A DNA stretch of 64,000 nucleotides from positions 5,924,481 to 5,988,480 of the forward strand of contig NC_060111.1 of NCBI RefSeq assembly GCF_021155765.1, given 5' to 3'. Both the position numbers and the translations under genes were made by a program. Positions within the stretch are counted from its first letter, which is position 1; each line of letters opens with the position of its first letter. Source of the stretch: Diprion similis (Eukaryota; Arthropoda; Insecta; Hymenoptera; Diprionidae). The notes under the pieces are model-generated. The model did no database searches and was not told where the DNA came from. It worked only from the letters and a program-made list of their open reading frames with translations. This document shows positions 24,001 through 34,379 of the stretch, in pieces.

Positions 24001-26193
24001 TGTGGGTAGCGATTATACGGGTCGTGGATGAGTGGCTGAACGATTCATGGATATTCTCGTCCACCCTTCAACCCCCCTATGCTTGCCAGGCCAGTGTGAG
24101 TGACACGAGAGTTTGTCGTGAAAGTTCAGCGTTCAGGCCGTTTGATGTTGAGCATAAAGCCTTCGTTGGATAAACTGTTCACCCGCCTATTAAGCGCATA
24201 GCTTGTGGATGCTTGTTACACATAGGTAGACGGGGACAAATGTGCCAATAGATGGCACGTTCAGTCCGTTAATTACGGAACCGCGTTATAGGGTGATCAG
24301 ATCAAGCTTTTGGTGTCATTACTGACAACTCGACTTATTCGGTAGGTACTCGGCTAAATTAAAAAATTCCAAAACGACAGATTCTCGCCTCCCTTTTTTT
24401 TTAATTGGATAAAATTTCCGAAAATACCTTTACGTTCGACGGTTATGCCAAAGTGCGTGTGTATGGGTATATCGATCCCGTAATAAAAACCAATTAACCG
24501 ACCAAGGTTTTCCCGCGAGTCTGCCGTATACGCTCAAAATTCATCGTCGATAGATAATTAGAAGGCGAGATTAATAATATATACCACCGAGGGAGAGAGA
24601 GAGAGAGAGAGAGAGACGAGATTGTATTATATTATACGTTGTACGTCGTAAAAAAATAATGGTTATTATATTTCTTTGTTTTGTGCTCGAATTATATTTG
24701 CGATATAGCGGGAAAATTGTAGAAAATTTTTAGTTTTTTTTTTTTTTTTTTTGAAAACCGAGAGAAAGTAAAAAGTCTAAAAAAACGAAGGTGAGGTATG
24801 ACAAAGAAGGACAAAAAAAAAAAAAAAAACAACCAACCTACAGACAGCGATTGTGTGTGCGAAATCGCGTGGCAGAGATTTTTCCCCTTTTCCTCGCCCT
24901 TTTTCTATGCGACATCCACAAACGAGAGCAAAATAAAAAGAAAAAAAAAAAACTGATGTAATAAAACGATCCAGCGAGCCATGAGACAGGGTAAAAGAAG
25001 AAAAGTTGCTTCGTCTCCGGACGATTGCACGAATTGAAAAAAAAATTAATACTCCAATATTAATACGCATGCAAATACATATGCGGTAAGGTAGATGTTA
25101 TAAATAAAAAAAAAATAAAAAAAAAAATTGCTTTTATTACTGCGATTCGTACATGAAGTACGTACCTTGAAAAAAATTTGGTTTTACTTTTACTTGTACT
25201 CTGAAGTAAAATTGATCAGCAAACTATGTATATACTCTTATAGGTATACCCTATTTAAATCGAAACCTTGTTTTGGTTATACAATAATACCGTGGAAAAC
25301 AACATGTCGCGGAATGTAAACCCCACGCGGGGGGTTGAAGAGATAGCAAATAACCTATCCACAGAATGGAATTTCAGGCATTCAGAATCTCCTACCAGAT
25401 TCTCCCCTGCTGTCCAGCATTCCTCGCATCTCTCTCGACAACGAAAACAAAACACAGGAACCCACCCTTGTCGCTTCGCCAATTTTCCATAGAAAAAAAA
25501 AAGAAACAAAAAAAAAAAAAAAAAAAAAAATCAAATACCTAGATAGGTACACCATCGTTGTTTTAACTCGATGATAAAAAATGTAACAAGATCTAACCCC
25601 CACCCCGCCTGTTCACTGATGACCTCCACTAGGAGAAAGAATAAGTGGTTTGGTACGGTATGATGAGGTGCACACGCAGGAACACACGGAGATACATGAT
25701 ACGAGAGAGAGATCGTAAAAGCCTCGACACAATACGAATGACATTAATTTCCAGCAGCACAACACACGTCGTGCCACCACAACGAGGCGGGGAGGCCATG
25801 ATAACTCGTAAAACGACACTCAACCTCGCGCTTCACGCGTCACTGTTCGTCCGATTGGACATAGCGACAAAATCGAGCAAACAACGAGAAGGCTCGCTGA
25901 CGATGAGAATGATCATACTTACGAGACTTGTCGTACTGGATACCATTCAGCTCCTCGAAGCATGGCAAAGTGGCGAGGTTTCCTGGCGGTGTATGAGGCC
26001 AGCAGAGAAGCGAGTCCCAGTCAACTTCGCACCCCGGCTCGTGATGGGGATGTTCCTGACGTCTGTACTTCTCCAATGAGCATTTCACCTCCTCGGTAAT
26101 GAGGGAGTCATTCAGCTCGTTAATGTAGTTTAGAACGTTGAGTACGTAGTTGACCTCTACCGGCATGGTGCCGTTGATAGAAAAACCTTCCAT
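6007..26193 (-). CDS. Dh44R: CRF-like diuretic hormone (DH44) receptor, class B GPCR
   Basis: Ten coding exons in transcript order: 26193-25923, 11166-10977, 8858-8765, 8426-8333, 8250-8170, 7855-7779, 7142-7023, 6784-6599, 6485-6325 and 6151-6007. They sum to 1419 nt, a 472-residue protein with every junction in phase. The extracellular hormone-binding domain has its six cysteines at 38, 55, 64, 78, 97 and 112, with [17 protein letters not shown] and [12 protein letters not shown]. Seven membrane segments follow, including [18 protein letters not shown] (TM3) and [15 protein letters not shown] (TM7). The third-loop/TM6 stretch [20 protein letters not shown] and [11 protein letters not shown] is CRF-receptor style rather than calcitonin/DH31 style. 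Such receptors signal through Gs/cAMP in Malpighian tubule and neurons. No clear signal peptide precedes the domain from this start. An in-frame stop lies upstream, but an earlier exon is possible because an AG sits right at that point. Intron 1 is 14.8 kb. Confidence 0.9.
10514..10845. mobile_element. Small terminal-inverted-repeat element (MITE-like)
   Basis: The left end AGGGTGTTGCCAAGTAAACG and the right end CGTTTACTTGGAAACACCCT are near-perfect inverted copies, and the match extends a few bases inward (CGCAG / CTGCG). The body of about 330 bp has no transposase ORF. It lies in the second intron of the DH44 receptor gene. A target duplication is not clear. Confidence 0.65.
18231..19042. 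mobile_element. Large foldback element, two arms of about 380 bp
   Basis: The left arm (about 18231-18630) and right arm (about 18650-19042) are inverted copies at high identity. For example, CGATCAGAGTGAAACTTGGG on the left pairs with CCCAAGTTTTACTCTGATCG on the right, and CAGCTGATCTGGTTTCCGGT pairs with ATCGAAAACCAGATCAGCTG. The centre near 18640 carries nested copies of ACCGGCATG. Both arms translate into matching but broken reading frames, so any protein likeness is a by-product of the palindrome. It looks like a non-autonomous foldback transposon in receptor intron 1. Confidence 0.75.
20233..20364 (-). CDS. Candidate 44-codon exon inside DH44 receptor intron 1
   Basis: An ATG at 20364 opens 44 codons that end exactly at a GTAAAC donor (20232). 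The peptide carries two N-glycosylation sequons (NCT, NVT) and two cysteines, the look of an extracellular segment, and is on the receptor's strand. It ends in phase 0, whereas the second coding exon of the receptor needs a phase 1 partner, so it cannot simply replace the first exon. It may belong to an undetected transcript or be chance. Confidence 0.2.
20501..21107. mobile_element. TIR element of about 600 bp with long inverted ends
   Basis: The ends GTATATTAGGGTGGCG and CGCCACCCTAATATAC are perfect inverted copies. Pairing continues inward for more than 100 bp, with TGACTATTTTTTGTTTTTGA, GTCACGTGTGACAAAATG and AAGAGCCCACTCCAAAGGAC matched on the right arm with few changes. The interior is A/T homopolymer-rich with no ORF. 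It is a non-autonomous DNA element in receptor intron 1. The symmetrical TATA flank would fit a TA target site. Confidence 0.75.
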
Positions 26194-26373
26194 CCTTTCT
26201 CGACCCTCAACGTTGACGAGTACGGGATGCACCAACGCAACGGTAACCTAGCCTTAGCTCAATCACCGCGATCTCCTGGTCCTCCCGTTCATCTACGGCA
26301 TGAGATCACCAGGTCAACAGTCCTCCGGGAAGTCGTTTCAGTATAGTAGCTAAGCTGATGCTGCAGGTATTAT

Positions 26374-26405
<32 letters not shown>

Positions 26406-26409
26406 GCTA

Positions 26410-26900
26410 CTTTCCGCGGTACGGATTGCGAAAAAAAAACGGCGCAGTCTGCACCTGCAGGAGCGTCACACCGCGCGGACCTCTCTCCCGACGGCATGAC
26501 TCCCCTCGTCGACGGATCGCGAGGAACAAACCGCTCCTCCTCCGTCGACGGGATCCAGCCGACGGATGTGCCGATATGGATTTTCGCCTACCTAGGTATA
26601 CGTGTGCAAGCCCGATGCCTCTGTGCCCGCAACGACGTTCTCGCGGTTCATCAACCAGAGCATGCGCGAACCCCGCACGCGGACAATGATGCTGCCGCCC
26701 ATCCCCGAGTCTCACGAGGACTATTCCTCGGCCCGATCGTCAACTCCACCCTCGATGACGATATACCGCGCTTTTACGTCCTCGGGAATGCGCCGACGAC
26801 GACGGCGGGGGGGGGGGGGAGGGCTGCTTTTCTGTCCAAGCTCGCGTTTCATTTCGTTTCTCCTTCTCGTCCAAAGACGAGGGGATGAAGACGGGACTTT
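26410..26900 (-). promoter_or_regulatory. GC/CpG-rich block upstream of the DH44 receptor: probable promoter or leader
   Basis: In otherwise AT-rich DNA this block is rich in CG dinucleotides (runs such as CGACGACGACGGCG) and contains a 13-base G run at 26807-26819. It sits a few hundred bases upstream of the receptor's first coding exon, where a promoter or untranslated exon is expected. Open frames on both strands through it are typical of GC-rich DNA and are not called as genes. A CTA trinucleotide repeat (26374-26405) borders it. Confidence 0.4.
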
Positions 26901-28289
26901 AGCGATTTTCAAATATCGAAGACACGTCGAGATGTGTTATGCCTTTATCCATCCCGAAGAGGAGACGCGCGACGCGGGTTTAAGGATGTATCAGGTGTTC
27001 GCGACGACGACGTTACGGTTTGAAATTTATGAACAGAGCTTGGTAAAACGATATTTGACATTAGGTTAACGTAACGATGCGTTTTTCTGTCTGTATTTTT
27101 TTGTTTTCCCTGCTTTTTTTTTTTTTTTTTTTCATAAACTATCCTCTTAATTTTATAATAATTATACTTCAACGAAGTTATATATCATTTGCCATATACT
27201 TACTGCTTCAATTTCTACAGTTTACTGGATTTCAGACACTCCTTATAGTCGAGTTATGAAACAAAATCATTATTAAACATTAAGAACGTTATAAACGAAC
27301 TTTAACTTCGTAATTAAGTTCTGATAAGTTTCATAGAAAAACTTTTACACCCTTTGGCGTGAAACAACAACAACAACAACAACAACAAAATAATAGGAAA
27401 TCGTGAATCACAATCGGAATAGCTCGGTAATAAACATTCTGACACGAGTTACGTTGTGTCAAGCAATTTGCACATTCCGTTAAATTTTCATCGATATCCG
27501 TACATTTTTTCCTCAAATGAATTTCTCCGCAAATCAACTCTGATGGATTTTTAATCGGATATTGAATTTGTAACGACATCGAACATTCGTTTATTACAAT
27601 ATGTAATACAATTTATTACAACATTAACTAAAATCTTGTCTTGATTTTACGCAAGTTAGTTTTTTTTCTACCGACAGAAAAGACAATTTCTAGATAATTC
27701 ATTCGCAAACAAAATAATCTATTTGAAAAAAAAAAGAAAAGAAAAGAACGAAAAAAAAATTTTTCCCTTTTTTTTACGCCTTCATATTTTGTTAATTTTG
27801 TGTCTGAATATTATTTAAACTGTACCGTACACCTGACGCATCCTCAATATTAACAATGAAAGGGAAAAACCTACAGTTGGGATTCTTTCAATAGGGGGGA
27901 ATAATACGTGTGTGGTTTAAATAACTTCGGTCTTCAGGCACGACAAGAAAAACTGTAAACTGACAGACAGTATATATATATATGTATATTGAAATTTTTT
28001 CAAGGAACGGCGGATAGAATTTTTAACTTGTTTAACTATATATATGTATAAAGAAAATTCTCTGCGAATTAAGCAAACTAATCCTTCAGCGTTACGGTTA
28101 TTTTTTTTTTTATTTTTTTTTGTAAACCTACACGATTAGGAGGGTACAAATTTCATATCGTAATTTTTTGAGTTTTAGAAAACTTTTGCAAAAAATTGGA
28201 ATTGAGCTTTTTTTCTTTCTCTTTTTACATGGAAACAAATTAACAGTCTTTTTATTCATACAATTAATGTCAATGTTTTTAAAGATTTC

Positions 28290-29152
28290 ATGATTGTTGT
28301 AATCACAACAGACGCTGTCATGATTACAAAGCGATTACAATTATTACAAAATTACTGCAACGAGGGGTGACGTAATAACTGCTTCGGCGGTTAACCCCTC
28401 GCTTATAGATCGAGTGACAAGCGATTTCTATAATTACAATGATTTCAATGATCTTAAGTGATTCTAAGCGATTTTGAAATGTAATTTCGAATGATTTTAA
28501 TTGATTTCAAGCGATTATTAGTGAGTAACGTGTAATTTCAGACGATTTCACGCGATTACACCTGATTTCAAGTGATTTCAAACGATTGTAAAACGCTTTT
28601 TTGCAAAATGGTTAGCAATTTCACAGAATTTTCGCAATTATACGTGATTTTGAGTGATTTCAAGCGATTGTAAGTCACTTCTTTCCAAAGTAGTTTGCGA
28701 TTTCACACTATTTTACGCAATTACACCTGATTCCAAGTGATTTCAATGATTTCAAGTGATTTTAAAGTACTGCTTTCCAAAGTGATTCGTTATTTCAAGT
28801 GAATTTAAACGATTATAAGTCACTTTTTTTGCAAAGTTTTTCGCGATTTCATAAGATTTTACGCAATCACACGTAATTTCAAGTGATTACAAATCACTTA
28901 TTTCTAAAGTGATTCGCGATTTCGATAAGTCAATTCAACGTTATTTCCGTGCTATTTCACACTACTTTACGCAATCACCCGTGATCTCGAGTGATTTCAA
29001 TAATTTTACGCGATTTTAAAGCGACTGCCTTCCAAAGTGGCTGGCAATTTCAAAAAGTGAAGACACGTGCGATTTCACACAATTTCACGCAATTACACGT
29101 GATTTCAAGCGATTTCAAAGTGCTGCTTTCCAAAGTGCTACGTGATTTCAAT
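28290..29152. repeat. Degenerate tandem array with a 10-bp unit (about TGATTTCAAG)
   Basis: Successive ATT cores fall exactly 10 bases apart over long runs. For instance, CGATTTCACG, CAATTACACG, TGATTTCAAG and TGATTTCAAA stand head to tail. Seven copies of a second motif (about CTTTCCAAAGTGnTTCG) recur at about 28597, 28678, 28773, 28824, 28898, 29022 and 29124, so the decamers are embedded in a larger degenerate unit of 50-125 bp. There is no spacer/repeat regularity of a CRISPR and no ORF. Confidence 0.7.
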
Positions 29153-30243
29153 AAGTAAATACCCCTTCGGGTTAACTATTGAAATCGATGTTTTTCGCCC
29201 ACCACGTATGCCTTAGGCGCGATTGCGCCCCTTCCCATCAATTTCGCACCCTCGGTGGTCTGACTTATTGGCTCTATTCGCCCCTTCCTCAATCTCCTTA
29301 AACACCCCGCGATTGATTCTCCCGTGGCTGCAGCAGCTGCCTACGGACTTCCGTCTTACGTGAATTTCGCCTTATCCTGCCGAAGTTTAGCGAGAATTGC
29401 GATCGGGCGAATATTATACAATCGGGTGTAGTAACGCGAACGCGAACGCGTTAGCCATTCATCTTCGCATTTTTATTTCCACAGGAAAAACGGAATTCTT
29501 TTCCCTCGTTACACGTACGCTTGTCTTTTCAGATTATATATTTACCGCCGCGATAATAATATAACACGACGAGCATTTCACCCCGCCAAATATATACGTC
29601 ATGATATAAATAAACGCGCACGTCGTATACCGGGTGAATTGTTTTTTATTTTTTTTGTTAGTTTTTTCTTTCGTTTTTACTTTCGTCTTCTTTTTCCTTC
29701 CATTTTTTTTTTTTTTTTTTTTTTTTTTCTTCTTTTGTTTATTGAAAAACCCATTTCTTCAATATCTTTGTAAAAATGTGTTAAAAGTAGTTTGTTTTTT
29801 TTTCCCAAACAGTGTGCAAGTTATCAGTTTTATTATTTGTTTAATAAAACAGTTGACGTTAAGAATAAAGAGTGATGATGATAAAATATTAAATTTTAAT
29901 TTAAATAAGAATTATTTCAACCGTATATTATAGGATTGAAAAAAAATGTATTGAATATTGAAGAAATCTTATGGTGAATTTGAAAACGTACTTTTTCTCC
30001 GAGTCAATCGATTGTTCTCGAAAGGAGCAAACCAAATTCCTCAACTTATAAACATCCGGTTATTCTTTATGTTATTTACCACTTTTCTGGGTCACTGTAT
30101 AACATATATTCGAATGGGATTTCGTATGATGTCATAATCGCATTGGTCAATTACGATATGGCTCAATTAGGGTCATCAATTGCACCGGTGTTTCTCTAAC
30201 TGCAGGTAATTGCAGGCTGACAGTGTTGAAATATAGGTTCACA

Positions 30244-30627
30244 CCGTGGTGTGAGTATACATGGTGTGTCTAGCTAGAAGTGCAGCTTCTTTCCCAAAAA
30301 AAAGTTTCTCTCTTGCGTTCCGGATCGGACTTAAGTAAGACGTGTACCAACGGCGCGAAAATTCCCTAGATCGTTGGTAATTAATTGTTGCGACGTTGAA
30401 TCTGCGTGGGGAAAAAATGAACGGGACTTTAAATAACTCACGTCACGTGACACTACACGTGATGGCATTACCGAGCAGGGTAGCGTTCGCAAGATAAATA
30501 ATTCCCTAGCAATATAGGGATTTTTTTATACAATTGGTACGCATCTCACTTAAAGGCTTTAACCTCGAAGAAAATGGCGTGGAGGAGGATAGGAGTTGTA
30601 GGCACACCATGTATACTCACATCACGG
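30244..30627. mobile_element. Small TIR element (MITE-like), about 380 bp
   Basis: The left end CCGTGGTGTGAGTATACATG-GTGTGTCTA is matched in inverted form by TAGGCACACC-ATGTATACTCACATCACGG on the right, with two or three mismatches over 29 bp. The interior has no coding frame. Confidence 0.6.
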
Positions 30628-33600
30628 TTCACACGTTTCAAGCTGCAGACTAACCGGCAAAAGTTATTGCAGAATACGTTACGTTACGTTTCGTTTCGTT
30701 TCGTTTCGTTTAGTTTAGTTTGGTCTCGTTTACTTTTTTCCATCCCTGCTTGACACGAGCGGGTTTATATTGCCGTCCACTTTTTCAAGCTTACCGCATT
30801 TGCCAAATAAGCTTGCCGAGTGAAAGCTCTCGCAGTTATAACTCGGCAAGTGAATATATTTCAACCCTGGTCTGTTCCACAGTGAAAAGTAACTTTGTTA
30901 GTCGAAGCATATATATATATATACAAGCGGTTTTATTTTTTTTTATTTCTATAAACTCTTTCTCTCCTCTCTCCTATAATCCCGTGAATTTTTTACCATC
31001 GCGTTTCCTTTTTTTTTTTTTTTTTTTCTTTCACATTTTTACGTTTACTACTTTCTCACACGCGTATACTCGCTCGCTGCGCGAGATAAATTTACTAAAG
31101 ACTCGGGGCAAGAGCAAATATATATACGTTGCTTCAAGGACTTGACACTTATACAATGTCTCTCGAAACAGATTGAATTAAACTCTTAGAAACTCAATTA
31201 TTTCATCAGCTAGCTGTAAGAATGGAAATGAAAAGAAATGAATTAAAAATAACAACAAAATAAATTAATAACAATCAAGATAAAGTTGGGTAAAAAAAGA
31301 GTTGAGATGCAGAAATGAAAGAAGAAACAACGTGTGTTATTTTTATACATTAAAATCTACAGAATTGAGAAGAATAAAAGCGTTTTACACGAATTAGGAA
31401 ATTTTACAAAGAAGCAAAATTTGAGATAAGTATTACAAAAAAAATTTAAAACGGCTTATATAATTCAAATTTGACAAGGATGACAAAATACTGTACCTAG
31501 TAATTCCTCTAGAATTGTTGTTAACAATATTGTTATCAAAAACTTCAATTATGCTGGACTTGATCAATGTTGTAAAAAATTTTTATGCGTATATCTATTA
31601 ATAATAATAATAATAATAATAGTTATGTGGAAACGGACGACGAGTGGGGATTAAATTCGGGAATTATTTTCCTGGCATTTGTACCTGTCACTTGGCTGTG
31701 TGGAGAAAAACGTCCCGTTCAATTAAAAGTTTCGTTTTTTCGTTTCGGGCTTTATGGTTGAGCTTTAGGAGAGAAGAGAGGAAGAAAGAAGTAAAAATTT
31801 TCTATCTGAATGTATTATAAACATAAATTGCATATTGTTTGAAAGCAGAAGCCGAAAATATTTCGCTGAGAAATATTCGATTTTTCATTGAGAATAATAA
31901 TTAAAGGAAGAAAATGGCGTCTATTAAAATTTACAATAACGATATAGCACAGTCTGCGGAAGAATTTCTGCATATTATAATAATATATTGAAATTTAAAA
32001 ATGAATTATTAAGGGGAAAATTATTTACACAATAATTCACAGTTCGGCTAACCTGCGGAGTAATTACGCGATTCAATCAGCAGATGCGAATCATTTGCCA
32101 GAGTTAAGCCAACGGTGAAATTAATTTATGGAAGATTGAATCAGCAGCGAGCGATTGGCGCGCCCAATCTTCGTATCGTCCGTTAGAGCAGAGGGACAAT
32201 ATTTAAATAAAAATAGTCGGTCGAATGTTATATCCAGAGTTTTAGTTTATTCGAGAATGTAGAAAACGCGCACTTTTCCAATCACAATCAATTACCGCAC
32301 GCCATTCAACGTGGTTTTGTCGATTTCGTTACTTTTGTAATACCGAACGGAGACGAAGAGGAGGATGATAAAAATCCATAAATTGTTTAAATCGCGTTTC
32401 GAGCTTACTGGATGTTAAAACGATATCACATCTCGAGTTGGACTGAAATTAATGCACACTCTCCACTTCACTAACTAGGCACACTTCGCCTTCTAGTACT
32501 AATGGGCTTATCTTCGTCAAATATTTACCCTGTTAATAAGATTTGCCAACATTACTCTCGCGGCACCCATTCGCCGCCTCTCTTCTCCTCGACATAACGA
32601 TGCCGTGGTAAGCGAGTTTCAAAAGTAACTTCATTTTTTCCCCTTAGATTAACAATGTGCCCTTGTATACAGTAAACGAGGAGCGAATGAAATGAAAAGA
32701 TGTTACACATACCTACTACAAATACTTAATTAAAACAACGATCGCTAATTTACCCTCAACGTTGGGAATTAGTTTATTTACACTTGCAGCAGGATATAGA
32801 AGGTATAAGTTTATCAGTTGTATTATATGTATATACCGTGTATTCAAACTAATTGCGTATGAATTTTAATCGGCATTAAAAACTTTGCTCTTTTATACGG
32901 TCTACGATGCACATTAATTTACTCCACGTATACCTATAACTTTTGAATTTTAAACTAAAACACGGTGTCGAAGAAAGTTTAGAAAATTCAGTTCTTACGA
33001 TTTACGCATAAATTAATCCGAGGAAAAACGTTCAACGAGTATTGAAAATCGAACTTCGATCTTCAACGTTGTATAGAAATTGTAATCTTGTAACGTTGGA
33101 CTTGACTCCGTTAAAATTGAAGCGATAAAGTTTTGGCCAAATCATTGGTATTAATTAAAGTTGGAATTCATTATTGTGTAATAATTACTACGATTACATA
33201 TTCGTAAAAAAAAAAAAAAAAGTCGTCAGTTTCATAATACAACTGAAGAAGAAGGAGCTTGCATAGCTGTTGATGCAAAGTTGAGCATCCCCGATTTCTG
33301 TCGTTGAAATATTTACAAAATCTCGGTATATATAGTGTATATATATAACTCCGGCACGTAGGAGAGACTCCATCCGCATATTTCGAATAATTTATACAAA
33401 ATGTATATGAATATAAAAAACAACGCAAAAGATATATGTATACTCTTTCGCAAGGACGTTATGTGATTATGCAAGGTATATGCATCATCGCGTTGCACCG
33501 AGTAGTGCAAGTAGATTGAAGTGTGAAATTGGTTTATTATTAAAAAGCATATATCTCTTCCCCCTTGCTACGAATTACATAGCGAAAAGCAAAATTTCCG

Positions 33601-34342
33601 ACATTACTTCTTGTAATTGTAAAATATATAAAAAAATCTTATTTCCGCCATGATTATAATTACAAAACTAGACTTAAGACAGGCATTGGTTAGAATTTCC
33701 ATCGAGTATTGATTACGTTTGTCTTATACATATACTTCAGTCGACGCTTGAACACTTGATGTCTGCCATCTGTTTTACCATTCAAATTATAATTCAAACC
33801 TTCAGGAATTTTCGCGCCGCGTGACTTACGGCGCCATCTGTAGAAGCTAAGCCGCAGCATGAAGGCGGTAACATTTGAACTTGAGAAAAAGAAACCCGTT
33901 TTTCGCAAAGAAGACAAAGTTATACTGCAACAAAATGAACGATAAATGCATATAAAATCTTTTCGAGAGTTTAAACACGGTAAAATTTCTCCCCAGGATG
34001 TTAAATTACTACTTTTTTTATTTTTATTTTTTTTATTTTTCTACATCGCATAACCTATAAAACGGCGAAAGTTGGCAAGCGTGATTACAGTTAAACGATT
34101 GGCAGCACTTTAGTCGACACCGGCAAGCAGACGACAGATCACAACGTTGAACGTCGTCTGCAGATAGTTCGGCAGTTTGCTTTTGCCGTTACTGCCGTGA
34201 ATCTATTTCTGATCATTCACAGATTGCACTTTATCGACACGTAGCTCTTCGTACGACGAGACGAGACACAGCGAACGAATTCATCGCCGAAATGGAATAA
34301 CCGTGGATAAATGTAGCCGAAGTAGACAGAGAAAAGAAGAAA

Positions 34343-34345
<3 letters not shown>

Positions 34346-34373
<28 letters not shown>
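34346..34373 (+). repeat. 28-base A run six bases before the Alg12 start codon
   Basis: An uninterrupted run of 28 A residues lies in the 5' leader, followed by CCAAAA and the ATG. Its length is likely polymorphic and prone to sequencing error. Confidence 0.8.
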
Positions 34374-34379
34374 CCAAAA

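Larger units (their letters stand above)
11167..25922 (-). other. First intron (between coding exons 1 and 2) of the DH44 receptor gene
   Basis: This 14.8 kb stretch separates the first two coding exons. Apart from the two inverted-repeat elements and the candidate exon listed separately, I see only simple sequence: a TCC tract at 14144-14172, CTC/GAG-rich stretches at 22420-22700 and a GA tract at 24592-24617. Long A or T runs occur at 14983-15017, 24731-24751 and 25507-25530. No other gene is supported. Confidence 0.6.
27070..34345. other. Gene-poor intergenic region
   Basis: I find no supported gene over 7 kb. It holds microsatellites (CAA at 27364-27387, AAT at 31598-31620), a pentanucleotide GTTTC/GTTAC tract at 30677-30720, long T tracts at 29705-29729 and 31011-31028, the decamer array and one TIR element listed separately. 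A somewhat GC-richer stretch at 29160-29640 has no reading frame of note. The last 300 bases should hold the Alg12 promoter and leader. Confidence 0.6.

Noticed and set aside
25645-26079. 144-codon plus-strand ORF
   Set aside because: It is antisense to the first coding exon of the DH44 receptor, whose six-cysteine hormone domain is unmistakable.
6007-26193. Calcitonin/DH31-type receptor as the identity of the GPCR
   Set aside because: The third-loop and TM6 signature ([20 protein letters not shown]) is of the CRF/DH44 type; DH31 receptors have calcitonin-like sequence there.
26358-27069. Long open frames on both strands (up to 176 codons)
   Set aside because: They lie in GC-rich low-complexity DNA with CTA and G-run repeats, overlap on both strands and show no domain. 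Better read as the DH44 receptor promoter or leader.
28290-29152. CRISPR-like or clustered repeat array
   Set aside because: Repeats are degenerate decamers without unique spacers, in a eukaryotic genome.
29634-29933. 99-codon ORF after a T-rich tract
   Set aside because: Almost all Phe from homopolymer T; no protein-like composition.
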